A stretch of 33,902 nt of DNA from Bacteroidales bacterium. GTDB lineage: Bacteria > Bacteroidota > Bacteroidia > Bacteroidales > UBA932. This document shows positions 1 through 7,993 of this stretch, in pieces (positions within the stretch are counted from its first letter, which is position 1; every line of letters begins with the position of its first letter). A program made the position numbers and the translations under genes. Where the stretch lies: contig JAQXHU010000076.1 of assembly GCA_029007435.1 (NCBI GenBank), forward strand, positions 1-33,902, written 5' to 3'. The notes under the pieces were generated by a model, which saw only the letters and a program-made list of their open reading frames with translations, searched no databases and was not told the origin of the DNA.

Positions 1-291
1 GGCTTCTGGCATTGTATATTTCTGGGTATTCAAATCCAGATGCAGCACTGGGTATTCAATCCAATCCTTCTCCAACTCCGCCACTGCAAGTCCCTCGAAC
101 AATTCTTTCTTCCCAAGGAAATATGCCTCCAATGTGCTGATTAACAGGCTTTTTCCAAAACGCCTCGGTCTCGAAAGGAAATAATAACTCCCTTCCTTGA
201 CCATCTTGTACATCAATGCGGTCTTGTCCACATAGACGTATCCGTTCTCCCGGATTTCCGAAAAACTTTGAATTCCAATCGGATAAAGCAT
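1..291 (-). CDS. AAA-ATPase-like protein (PF09820 type), N-terminal part only
   Basis: Reading the minus strand from the ATG at 291 gives an open frame that runs off the window start, 97 codons visible. It begins MLYPIGIQSFSEIRENGYVY and continues with VDKT and then SRPRRFGKSLL, a P-loop (Walker A-like) around residues 40-50. This is the standard opening of the AAA-ATPase-like family (PF09820), which usually carries a PD-(D/E)XK nuclease-like domain at its C-terminus; that part is outside the window. The start is fixed by a strong AGGAGG site three bases upstream of the ATG, unusual in this window. A minus-strand -7 box (TAATTTTG, 319-326) lies upstream. A frame on the same strand at 56-349 is out of phase and is a shadow. 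Biological role unknown; these genes are abundant in Bacteroidota accessory regions. Confidence 0.85.
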   Translation of the reverse strand, partial: MLYPIGIQSFSEIRENGYVYVDKTALMYKMVKEGSYYFLSRPRRFGKSLLISTLEAYFLGKKELFEGLAVAELEKDWIEYPVLHLDLNTQKYTMPEA

Positions 292-318
292 ATTCTCCTC
301 CTTTTTGCAGTGTTATTG

Positions 319-326
319 CAAAATTA
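319..326 (-). promoter_or_regulatory. -7 promoter box TAATTTTG for the partial ATPase gene
   Basis: The minus strand reads TAATTTTG followed by CAATAAC, matching the Bacteroidota sigma -7 consensus TAnnTTTG, about 27 bases upstream of the start codon at 291. No well-spaced -33 TTG was found, so support rests on the box, its position and its similarity to the boxes before the other ATPase genes. Confidence 0.5.
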
Positions 327-532
327 AGAAAAAGTTTCCAAATAGTCATTGGCAGTTCAGACCGAATTGAAATAGCTGATGGGTAATCTCTGTATTTGGA
401 ATCCTTAAGATTAGAGTCGCGAACTCAATGAGGTATCCGTCGATTTTGATGATGCAGTATCGATTAAATACTAACGTTTTAATTACATGCTTGCAATGCT
501 TAGTGTCATTCAATAATTTCCATTCGATGAAT

Positions 533-582
533 TTATAATTAGCGGAATCTATCAAATTTTTGTAGATTCCGCTAATTATAAT
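533..582. repeat. Palindromic element, copy 1, upstream of the ATPase gene
   Basis: Perfect 19-bp inverted repeat, 533-551 against 563-581, with an 11-base centre. The core ttagcggaa-N17-gattccgct and the following aattataat (539-582) recur at 2036-2079 with identical internal spacing. The right arm ends one base before the -7 box at 583-590, so the palindrome covers the -33/spacer region. It could be an operator of the downstream gene or the end of a mobile cassette. Confidence 0.85.
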
Positions 583-590
583 TATATTTG
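583..590 (+). promoter_or_regulatory. -7 promoter box TATATTTG for the 612-2030 ATPase gene
   Basis: TATATTTG matches TAnnTTTG exactly. A TTG at 560-562 lies 20 bases upstream, in the centre of the palindrome, as a possible -33 element. Transcription would start near 595-598, leaving a leader of roughly 15 bases before the ATG at 612. This argues against the in-frame TTG at 588 as the start. Confidence 0.6.
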
Positions 591-611
591 AGGAGACAAA
601 ATTTTAGAACG

Positions 612-2030
612 ATGATTGGCAGAATCAAAGAACAGCAGACATTGAAAGAAGCTTATAAATCTGAGTATTCCCAGTTTGTGGCAGTATATGGAAGGAGAAG
701 AATAGGAAAGACGTTTCTAGTAAGGGAAACTTTTGGATATAACTTCACTTTCCAGCATGCTGGCGCTGCAAAGGAAACTTTGAAAGGACAGCTGGCCCTG
801 TTCAGAATATCATTGCAGGACTTCGGGCATAAGGAATGCCCGGAATTAAAATCCTGGCATGATGCTTTCAATCAGTTAAAGGTATTGATTCAGTCTTCAA
901 AGAAAAAGAAGAAAATAATATTTCTTGATGAGGCTGCCTGGATGGATACTCCCAAATCAAATTTTCTGTCTGCTCTGGAGCACTTCTGGAATAATTGGGC
1001 CAGCAACAGAAAGGATGTCTTGCTGATAATATGCGCTTCAGCTACATCCTGGATAATCAATAAGGTATTCAGGAATAGAGGCGGGTTGCATAACAGGGTT
1101 ACGGTGAGAATCCCTCTGGCTCCTTTTACCCTTAAAGAATGTGAACAATATTCAATAAAAAACGGGCTGAAACTGTCCAGATACCAGATTTTGAATCTTT
1201 ATATGGTAATGGGTGGCGTGGCATTGTACTGGAGTATGCTGGACAGACAGTCCTCGGCCGTTCAGAACATCGATCAGCTGTTCTTTAACAAGGATGCCAA
1301 GTTGAAAGGCGAGTTCAACGATCTGTATGATTCCTTATTCAAGCATCCGGATGCATACAAGGCAATTGTCGTAACACTGGGCAAGCATCTTTCTGGATTG
1401 ACCCGTAAAGAACTTCTAAAATATACAGGTCAAGCTGATAATGGCGTATTTTCGGATCGCCTTGAAGAATTGGAAGAGTGCGGTTTCATATTGAAGATGA
1501 GATTGTTCCCTAAAGAAAAGAAAGAATCCGTTTACAAATTGTGCGACAATTATACTATTTTCTATTTCAAATACATAAAGTCCAATTCCGGAACAGACGA
1601 TTTCTGGGCACGGAATTTCAAGTCACCATCAATTAAAAGCTGGTCCGGGTTTGCCTTTGAACGGGTTTGCTTGCAACATGTATGCAAGATAAAGAAAGCT
1701 ATTGGAATAGCTGGAGTTGCTACAACTGAACATACCTGGCGCTTCGTACCTGAAAATGGGGAGAAGGATGTCCAGGGAGCACAAATTGACTTGTTGATAG
1801 ACCGGGATGACAATGTTCTCAATGTTTGTGAGATGAAGTGGGCTTCCGGGGAGTATGTTGTCCAAAAGAAGGAAGATGCGGACATCCGCAATAAGGTCAG
1901 TGCATTGGAGCGGGAGACAGGTACAAGAAAAGCTGTCCATGTTACAATGGTTACGACCTACGGCGTAAAACATAATATGTACTATGACGGGATACAGTCA
2001 GAGGTGGTTCTTGACCAGCTATTTGATTAA
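612..2030 (+). CDS. AAA ATPase with C-terminal DUF234/PD-(D/E)XK-like domain
   Basis: The protein is 472 residues from the ATG at 612. It starts MIGRIKEQQTLKEAY, the normal opening of the DUF234-type archaeal/bacterial ATPase family. The frame stays open to a TTG at 588, but that overlaps the promoter -7 box. Walker A is GRRRIGKT at residues 27-34 (K33) and Walker B is FLDEA with D106-E107. The C-terminal part carries a nuclease-like signature, QIDLLID (D393) followed by EMK (E407, K409). The gene is clearly AT-richer than the PUL that follows and is bracketed by two copies of a 44-bp palindromic element, both signs of transfer. Function is not established for the family; a selfish, defence-like or DNA-handling role is often supposed. 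Family call is confident; role is open. Confidence 0.85.
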   Translation: MIGRIKEQQTLKEAYKSEYSQFVAVYGRRRIGKTFLVRETFGYNFTFQHAGAAKETLKGQLALFRISLQDFGHKECPELKSWHDAFNQLKVLIQSSKKKKKIIFLDEAAWMDTPKSNFLSALEHFWNNWASNRKDVLLIICASATSWIINKVFRNRGGLHNRVTVRIPLAPFTLKECEQYSIKNGLKLSRYQILNLYMVMGGVALYWSMLDRQSSAVQNIDQLFFNKDAKLKGEFNDLYDSLFKHPDAYKAIVVTLGKHLSGLTRKELLKYTGQADNGVFSDRLEELEECGFILKMRLFPKEKKESVYKLCDNYTIFYFKYIKSNSGTDDFWARNFKSPSIKSWSGFAFERVCLQHVCKIKKAIGIAGVATTEHTWRFVPENGEKDVQGAQIDLLIDRDDNVLNVCEMKWASGEYVVQKKEDADIRNKVSALERETGTRKAVHVTMVTTYGVKHNMYYDGIQSEVVLDQLFD

Positions 2031-2035
2031 GATAT

Positions 2036-2079
2036 TTAGCGGAAAGTGTTAAAAATTGAGAGATTCCGCTAATTATAAT
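2036..2079. repeat. Palindromic element, copy 2, just after the ATPase gene
   Basis: The sequence ttagcggaa-N17-gattccgct plus aattataat repeats the element at 539-582 in direct orientation, starting five bases after the stop codon. The arms ttagcggaa (2036-2044) and ttccgctaa (2064-2072) pair over 9 bp; the inner part has diverged from copy 1. The bases where copy 1 has its -7 box read gatgttga here, so this copy has no obvious promoter. It is not followed by a T-run, so it is not a typical terminator. Confidence 0.85.
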
Positions 2080-2220
2080 GATGTTGATAGCCATCATTCA
2101 ATAATTCACTTCTCCAGCCGTCAGCATTGCCGGGCAGAATTAGGGTATTGGAATGTTGGAAATGACTCAAAACGTGCATTGGATGGCGATATTGTTGCAT
2201 CCGGGGAAATAAATAATTAT

Positions 2221-2228
2221 TACATTTG
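2221..2228 (+). promoter_or_regulatory. Candidate -7 box TACATTTG before the sulfatase gene
   Basis: TACATTTG matches TAnnTTTG 23 bases upstream of the ATG at 2252. A TTG at 2195-2197 is 23 bases upstream, slightly longer than the usual spacing, so the promoter is plausible rather than certain. Confidence 0.4.
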
Positions 2229-2251
2229 GATGCACATAATGCACGAGACTT

Positions 2252-3685
2252 ATGACCGGAAATACATTTTTCAATATTGGCAGACAGAGCCTGGGACTCA
2301 CCGTTCTTGCGGCCTGCCCTGCATTGCTTTCAGCCTCGCCGGCGGCGCCGTCAGCCGCCCATCGGCAGAATGGAAAAGATTCCCCGGACGCCCGGAGGCC
2401 GAATATCGTCGTGATCCTCGCCGATGACCTGCTTTCATCCGAACTGGGCTGCTATGGGGGACGCAATATCAAGACTCCCAACATCGACAGACTCGCAGCC
2501 GAGGGGGTCAGGTTCACGCACAACTATGCCTCCCAGGCCATCAGCTGCCCGATTAGGGCATCCCTTTACACCGGTCTTTATCCGGCGCATCACGGGACAT
2601 ACCAGAATCATAAATACACTTTCCCGGGAACCAGGACGGTCAACGAGTACATAGCAGATGAAGGCTACAGGGTCGGCCGCACCGGCAAGACCCACCCGAG
2701 TCCGTCATCCGTATATAAATTCGAAGAGATTCCGGGATTCGTCCAGAATTGTGTGGCGAAAGAAGCCCCGTTCAGCACGGATGGAATAAAGGAATGGATT
2801 GAGAAAGACGGAGCAATGCCGTTCTGCCTCTTTGTGTGCAGCATCAATCCGCACGCTCCTTGGACCTGGGGCGACCCGTCCGAATTCTGCCCTGACAGCC
2901 TCAAGATGCCGGAAATCTGCGTTGACTCGCCGGAGATGCGGAAAATATTCTGCAAATATCTCGCTGAAGTAAGAGCTCTCGACAATGAAGTCGGTGCCGT
3001 GATGGAAGTGCTTGAGACCACTGGAAAGCTTGACGACACCATTGTTATGTTCCTCGGAGAGAACGGTCCGCAGTTTCCCGGCGGAAAGTGGACGCTCTGG
3101 TATCCCGGAGTCGGAAGCGCCCTTGTCGCAAGATATCCCCGCGGAATCAGGCCGGGCACAGTCTGCGACGCCATTGTCCAGTACGAAGACATTCTGCCGA
3201 CATTCATTGATATTGCCGGAGGCAGACCACGGAAAGAACTCGACGGAGTCAGTTTCAAATCCGCATTGTTCGGAAAATCAGACAGATGCAGAAAGTACGC
3301 ATACGGAATACACAACAATATCACGGAAGGCAGTCCATATCCCGTGCGGAGCATCAGGGACAGCAGGTATGCGTTGATTCTGAACCTTTTGCCGGACAGC
3401 CTGTATTTCGAGAAGGGATTTATGACCGGGAAATCGGCTGTTTGGTCCGCTTACAGGAAAGCCTCGGAGACCGATCCGCACGCGGACTTTCTCTGCCGCA
3501 GATATCTCCAGCGTCCAGCTGTGGAATTCTATGACCTTGAGAACGACCCGTGGGAGATGGATAATCTCGCCGGGAGGAAAGAGTACAGAAGGAGAATCGC
3601 CCGGATGAGGAAGGCTCTTGAAAAGTGGATGGAATCCCAGGGCGACCCCGGGATTCCTATGGATGTTCCGTTTGTAAATCAATAA
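2252..3685 (+). CDS. Exported S1-family sulfatase, sulfamidase-like
   Basis: 477 residues. After an N-terminal export signal comes NIVVILADDL with the metal-binding pair D58-D59. The maturation signature is S98-C99-P100-I101-R102 followed by ASLYTG; aligned to C/S-x-P-x-R, the residue converted to formylglycine is Ser98, the Ser-type normal for anaerobic Bacteroides-type sulfatases. GKTH, PHAPW and GENGPQFPGGKWTLWYPG follow; the last resembles the matching segment of heparan N-sulfatase (SGSH, S1_8), though with E270-N271 where D-N/D-H is usual. The signal contains LAAC at residues 19-22, so it could be a lipoprotein, but an SPI site after the hydrophobic stretch is equally possible. It lies directly upstream of the PUL regulator on the same strand and probably removes sulfate from the PUL substrate. 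Subfamily and substrate are inference. Confidence 0.85.
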   Translation: MTGNTFFNIGRQSLGLTVLAACPALLSASPAAPSAAHRQNGKDSPDARRPNIVVILADDLLSSELGCYGGRNIKTPNIDRLAAEGVRFTHNYASQAISCPIRASLYTGLYPAHHGTYQNHKYTFPGTRTVNEYIADEGYRVGRTGKTHPSPSSVYKFEEIPGFVQNCVAKEAPFSTDGIKEWIEKDGAMPFCLFVCSINPHAPWTWGDPSEFCPDSLKMPEICVDSPEMRKIFCKYLAEVRALDNEVGAVMEVLETTGKLDDTIVMFLGENGPQFPGGKWTLWYPGVGSALVARYPRGIRPGTVCDAIVQYEDILPTFIDIAGGRPRKELDGVSFKSALFGKSDRCRKYAYGIHNNITEGSPYPVRSIRDSRYALILNLLPDSLYFEKGFMTGKSAVWSAYRKASETDPHADFLCRRYLQRPAVEFYDLENDPWEMDNLAGRKEYRRRIARMRKALEKWMESQGDPGIPMDVPFVNQ

Positions 3686-3693
3686 CAATCAGA
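3677..3693 (+). repeat. 17-bp direct repeat, copy 1
   Basis: aatcaataacaatcaga overlaps the last codons of the sulfatase gene and recurs perfectly at 3878-3894, immediately before the start codon of the regulator gene. Confidence 0.8.
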
Positions 3694-3704
3694 CCATAAT
3701 CCAA

Positions 3705-3721
3705 GTTTCGCAGAGCGAAAC
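3705..3721 (+). terminator. Hairpin after the sulfatase gene
   Basis: gtttcgc-aga-gcgaaac is a perfect 7-bp stem with a 3-base loop, 20 bases after the sulfatase stop codon. It is followed only by a weak T stretch, so it may be an attenuator or protein site rather than a terminator. A related palindrome, ttcgca-gtt-tgcgaa, occurs at 3858-3872 before the regulator gene. Confidence 0.4.
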
Positions 3722-3877
3722 AACTGCTTTTGAGGCCTTCAGGCCGAGGGTAAGTCCCTTTCCCGGGGATAGGGATTTAGGAAAAGGATAGCGTAGAAAA
3801 AGAAAAGTGCGTTGGCCTTTGCCCGGATTGAGCAACAATCCCAATCAAAAACAATAATTCGCAGTTTGCGAAACTTT

Positions 3878-3894
3878 AATCAATAACAATCAGA
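3878..3894 (+). repeat. 17-bp direct repeat, copy 2
   Basis: Second perfect copy of aatcaataacaatcaga, abutting the ATG at 3895. It occupies the place of a ribosome-binding site but contains no purine-rich Shine-Dalgarno motif. Confidence 0.8.
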
Positions 3895-6800
3895 ATGACG
3901 AGAAGATTTTCCGGATTATTCCTGAATGTGGTGGCGGCAATGTTGGCGATGCAATGCGTCCTGAATGCGGCTCCTGCTGACAATAAATATTATTTCACTT
4001 CGTACACCACCGCCAACAGCGGAATCCCGTACGATATGGTCAATGCCATAGTCCAGGACGACTACGGTTTTATCTGGGTCGGCACTTCTTCCGGTATCAG
4101 CCGGTTCGACGGAACCAGATTCAAAACCTGGAAGAAATGGGACATCGGCCTGAGTTCGGACTATGTGGTGTCGATGGCCGTTGACAAAGGCGGAAATATA
4201 TGGTTCGGCACCGACCGTGGCGTGACGGTATATTGGAAAGAGGAAGACCGCTTCGTTCCGTTTGCGGAAGTCAGTGACATCGGGACGCGGATTGTCAACA
4301 AGACAAACTCGATAAAGGTCGCGGAGGACGGCTCGATATGGCTTTCAGTCAACGGCCAGGGCCTTTTCAGGTTCGACCCGTCCACCAGGACTCTGAAGAA
4401 TTATTTCTTTGTTGACGGGAAGCAGGCATTTCCTGTGAATATCTGCACATTCCAGCTGACGCCGGATAACCGTGTCCTCATTGACCTTTATTGTGACGGG
4501 ATTTACGAGGCGGATGATTCCCTCACCTCGTTGAAACCGCTCCTGCCCCGGTCCCTGGCCGCGGAATTCAGGAACGACGATATCGTGGAATTCCTGATGA
4601 GCCCGGGCTCGGATAACATCCTTTATGTGGCCAGCGTCAGGAAAGGCCTATGCGAGGTCAATATCGCATTGGAGGAACTCAAAATCCTGATTCCGTCTTC
4701 CCTGGGTTTCAACCCGGAGAAAATGTTCATTGACAGCAACAAGCAGATCTGGCTCTCGACCTCGTCCGGAGTGTATATATTCAATCTGCTCACCGACACG
4801 TTCAAGGTGTTGACTGAAAATCCGGACGACCCGTTCGCACTGAACGACAGCCACGTTTTCTCCGTCCTGATTGACTCGGACAATGGCCTCTGGGTGGGCA
4901 CAAATGTCGGAGGATTAAATTACGCAGGCGTGGCCCAGAGCCATTTCGAAAAAGTGTATATGGCTGAGGGGAAGTCACTTGGAGGCTGCCTTGTGAGAGG
5001 TATAGCGGACGGAAGCGACGGGCTGATATGGGTGACCACCGAGAAGTCGGGGCTGCTCAACTACAATCCTGCCACCGGCGAGCTGAAGCATTGCAATGTG
5101 CCGGGAATCCCCAAATCCCTTTTTCCTGTCTGCGAATATGCCGGATATATCTGGATTGGAACGATGAAAGGTCTCATCCGTTTGAATCCGGGGACCGGCC
5201 GGATCAAGGCGTACAGCCTGTTCGAACAGTCCGACAGGGTGGTTGACAGCAAAGTCCATTCGCTATACAAGACGGAGAGAGGTGATTTTCTGGTAGGGAC
5301 AACTCTCGGCCTGCACCGCTATGACAGGAACAATGACCGTTTCATACCAATGGCCGGCCTTGGAGGAAAATTCATCACCGACATCTCGGAGGACAAAACG
5401 GGCTCGCTCTGGCTGGCAACGTACGCTGACGGAATCATAAACTACAATATCGACTCATCCATAGTCGTGAACAATGTCAGGAGCGCTCCTTCCGACTCCT
5501 CATCCATTCCGTCCAACAAGATTTTCTCAATAATCACTGATTCCAGAGGCCTTGTGTGGGCTGCGAGTTTCACGGGAGGCTTTTTCTGCTACAATCCGAA
5601 AGATGGCTCCGTGAGAAAATATTCATCTTCAACATCTTCTGATATAGATACAGATGTCTTTTTCAAGATTGTGGAAGATGATGACGGACAGATATGGGCA
5701 AGCTCGGACAAAGGCCTTTTCTCGCTTAATCTGTCGAACAACAGCGTGGTGAGATATACTACATCGGATGGTCTTCTGAACAACCAGTTCAAGAATTGCG
5801 GTCTGAAAACAGAGGACGGCACTCTGTATCTTGGATCAAAAAACGGCTTCATAAGATTCAGCCCGAGGGACCTGAGGTCTTTGTCCGGGCCAGCGGAAGT
5901 GCTTGTGTCAGAATTCCGTATAGGCGATTCCCCTGTCGTTCCCGGGCCTGGTTCTCCCGTTGAGGGAAATATCAATGAAACAGCCCATATCCATCTTTCA
6001 CCGAAACAGAATTCATTCGGGTTCTCTTTTTCCACGCCGGGCTCAGTTCCGTCCGGCGGTATGAAACGGATAATGTGCCTGCTTGAAGGATATGACAAAG
6101 ACTGGAGAACTGTTGACAATGACAATTCAGTCTCTTATTTCAATGTCCCGGCAGGCAATTACACATTGAGGCTCAGGTGTTTCGCCAATGACGGCGTATG
6201 GGCTGACTCCAGGGTGAGCATCCCAATCAATGTCGCAAGGCGTTTCTACGAGTCTCCTTATGCGCTGCTGATATATCTTCTGATACTCTCACTCATTATC
6301 GGAGGAATATCCCGGGCCATATACAACAAGGCGATGAGGCAGGAGAAACAGAAGCAGGCGGAGTATGAGAAACGCAAAGAGCAGGAACAGTACGAGGAGA
6401 AGATGACCTTTTTCTCCAATGTCATCCACGAGATAAAGACTCCGCTGACCCTGATCAAGGCTCCGTTGCAGAATATCATTGCTTCAGGCTCAGTTTCCGG
6501 CGGCATAAAGGAAGACCTTGAAGTCATCCAGCACAGCAGCGACTACCTTGACAGGCTGGTGAAAGAACTTTTGGAGTTCGTCAGAATCGAGCGCCACGGC
6601 TACAGGATGAATCCCCGGAGAGTGGATATAGTGGACAAGATAAGTTTCCTGTGCTCGGACTATGCCGAGACCGCCCGCGCAAGGAACCTGTCCCTGGAAT
6701 TTGAGCACAGTGATGACCATATTTATATCGAGGCCGATGAGTCAGCCCTTGACAAGATGCTCAACAATCTTCTGCACAATGCGGTGAAATATGCTGAGAC

Positions 6801-7875
6801 AGAAGTGTTTATAAAGCTGTATGCAGAAGGGGACAACGCCCGTGTCGAGTTCGGCAATGACGGACCTGAAATACCTGGCAGCTACCGGGAGGAAATCTTC
6901 AAGCCGTTCATCAGGTACTCCACCGAGAAAGAGCCGTATTCGCAGAGTTTCGGAATCGGACTGCCTCTCGCGCGGACCCTGGCCGAACTGCATAACGGAA
7001 GCCTCAGGCTTTCAGACAGCCAGGACTGCACCATATTTGAACTCGTGCTCCCTCTTCATCCGGCAGTTTCCGCTCCAATATCAGAGCCGGAGACAGTCCC
7101 GGGACTTCCGGAAGACGCTCTCACCCTGCTTGTGGTCGAGGACAATGCAGAACTGTCCTCCTATCTGACCCGCAAGCTTGGGGAACACTATAATGTGCTG
7201 CCGGCAGGAACGGCAGAGGAGGGGCTCCGGATCCTGAAACGGCAGGATGTCGATATTATCCTGACAGACATAGCTTTGCCAAGTATGAGCGGAGTTGAGT
7301 TCTGCTCCCGGGTCACCACGGACATTGAACTTTCCCACATTCCTGTGGTAGTGGTGTCGGCTATCACGTCCGAATCCACCAAGATATCCTGCATCGAGAA
7401 TGGCGCCAGCCTTTATATTGAGAAACCTTTCACTCTTGAATATCTGTTTGCCTGCATAAAAGGAATTATGGCCAAAAGGGAATCACTCAAGAAGACATAC
7501 CGGACCGCTACGTCTGAAATCGATGTCCGTCAGTACAATCTGGTGGATACGGACAAGGATTTTCTGCGCAGGCTTGACGAGGCTGTCATTGCCAATATTT
7601 CGGATCCTTCGTTTTCAAGCAAGCAGATGGAAGAGGCTCTTTTCCTGAGCCGCTCCACATTGATCCGGAAGGTCAAGGCCCTGCTCGGAACCACTCCGAA
7701 TGACTACCTGAAAAAGAAAAGGCTGGCCGAGGCGGCCCGTCTTCTGTCCGAGAGCAATGTCAGGATAAACGAAGTCTGCTATGCGGTCGGCTTCAACTCC
7801 CCGTCCTGGTTCGCAAAATGCTTCAAGGACGAGTATGGAGTGCTGCCGGCTGACTACCGAGACGGAAAAAGGTAG
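3895..7875 (+). CDS. Hybrid two-component system sensor/regulator of the PUL
   Basis: 1326 residues, a full-length HTCS. Order: signal peptide (1-25); about fourteen Reg_prop repeats (WVGTSSGISRFDG type) forming two seven-bladed propellers (about 30-690); a Y_Y_Y domain (about 700-776); one membrane segment (about 789-810); a HisKA domain with the phospho-acceptor H845 in SNVIHEIKTPLTL; a HATPase domain with N box (LNNLLHNAVKYAE) and G box (FGIGLPLA); a receiver domain with acidic VVEDN and phospho-acceptor D1125 in LTDIALP; and a C-terminal AraC-type DNA-binding domain (about 1225-1325, ending GVLPADYRDGKR). All catalytic motifs look intact. The periplasmic propeller probably binds an oligosaccharide and the AraC domain activates the susC promoter 118 bases downstream. 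This one-protein design is characteristic of Bacteroidota PULs. Confidence 0.96.
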   Translation: MTRRFSGLFLNVVAAMLAMQCVLNAAPADNKYYFTSYTTANSGIPYDMVNAIVQDDYGFIWVGTSSGISRFDGTRFKTWKKWDIGLSSDYVVSMAVDKGGNIWFGTDRGVTVYWKEEDRFVPFAEVSDIGTRIVNKTNSIKVAEDGSIWLSVNGQGLFRFDPSTRTLKNYFFVDGKQAFPVNICTFQLTPDNRVLIDLYCDGIYEADDSLTSLKPLLPRSLAAEFRNDDIVEFLMSPGSDNILYVASVRKGLCEVNIALEELKILIPSSLGFNPEKMFIDSNKQIWLSTSSGVYIFNLLTDTFKVLTENPDDPFALNDSHVFSVLIDSDNGLWVGTNVGGLNYAGVAQSHFEKVYMAEGKSLGGCLVRGIADGSDGLIWVTTEKSGLLNYNPATGELKHCNVPGIPKSLFPVCEYAGYIWIGTMKGLIRLNPGTGRIKAYSLFEQSDRVVDSKVHSLYKTERGDFLVGTTLGLHRYDRNNDRFIPMAGLGGKFITDISEDKTGSLWLATYADGIINYNIDSSIVVNNVRSAPSDSSSIPSNKIFSIITDSRGLVWAASFTGGFFCYNPKDGSVRKYSSSTSSDIDTDVFFKIVEDDDGQIWASSDKGLFSLNLSNNSVVRYTTSDGLLNNQFKNCGLKTEDGTLYLGSKNGFIRFSPRDLRSLSGPAEVLVSEFRIGDSPVVPGPGSPVEGNINETAHIHLSPKQNSFGFSFSTPGSVPSGGMKRIMCLLEGYDKDWRTVDNDNSVSYFNVPAGNYTLRLRCFANDGVWADSRVSIPINVARRFYESPYALLIYLLILSLIIGGISRAIYNKAMRQEKQKQAEYEKRKEQEQYEEKMTFFSNVIHEIKTPLTLIKAPLQNIIASGSVSGGIKEDLEVIQHSSDYLDRLVKELLEFVRIERHGYRMNPRRVDIVDKISFLCSDYAETARARNLSLEFEHSDDHIYIEADESALDKMLNNLLHNAVKYAETEVFIKLYAEGDNARVEFGNDGPEIPGSYREEIFKPFIRYSTEKEPYSQSFGIGLPLARTLAELHNGSLRLSDSQDCTIFELVLPLHPAVSAPISEPETVPGLPEDALTLLVVEDNAELSSYLTRKLGEHYNVLPAGTAEEGLRILKRQDVDIILTDIALPSMSGVEFCSRVTTDIELSHIPVVVVSAITSESTKISCIENGASLYIEKPFTLEYLFACIKGIMAKRESLKKTYRTATSEIDVRQYNLVDTDKDFLRRLDEAVIANISDPSFSSKQMEEALFLSRSTLIRKVKALLGTTPNDYLKKKRLAEAARLLSESNVRINEVCYAVGFNSPSWFAKCFKDEYGVLPADYRDGKR

Positions 7876-7933
7876 GTCGGCAAGATTCTTTTCAAAAGAT
7901 GCGACGATTTTTCCATCCTGATTCTGACCTGTG

Positions 7934-7962
7934 TTGTAAAATGTTTTATAGGGGTATATTTG
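7934..7962 (+). promoter_or_regulatory. Promoter of the susC operon
   Basis: TTG at 7934-7936, an 18-base spacer and TATATTTG at 7955-7962 form a complete Bacteroidota -33/-7 promoter 32 bases upstream of the susC start. The -7 box is flanked by GGGG (7951-7954) and CCCC (7963-7966). It is the likely target region of the HTCS regulator and the only good promoter seen before 22319. Confidence 0.75.
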
Positions 7963-7993
7963 CCCCAGGTGAAACATACTAAAACTATTTTAT

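Larger units (their letters stand above)
292..611. other. Divergent intergenic region between two ATPase genes
   Basis: No gene is supported here. It holds the minus-strand promoter of the upstream ATPase gene (319-326), about 200 AT-rich bases with no recognisable feature, the first 44-bp palindromic element (539-582) and the + strand -7 box at 583-590. A 69-codon minus-strand frame at 346-555 starts inside the palindrome and has no family signature. Confidence 0.6.

Noticed and set aside
346..555. 69-codon minus-strand frame beginning MIDSANYKF
   Set aside because: It starts inside the palindromic element; the residues DSANY arise because both strands of the palindrome read the same. The rest shows no family pattern.
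588..611. TTG start eight codons upstream of the ATPase ATG
   Set aside because: It lies within the -7 promoter box; the family normally begins MIGR, encoded at 612.
2056..2427. 123-codon + frame beginning MRDSANYND
   Set aside because: Also begins in the palindrome (copy 2), then overlaps the sulfatase gene in another frame with low-complexity Arg/Pro content.
7951..7966. GGGG/CCCC around the susC -7 box as an operator
   Set aside because: Only four base pairs; too short to separate from chance, so it is mentioned only within the promoter entry.
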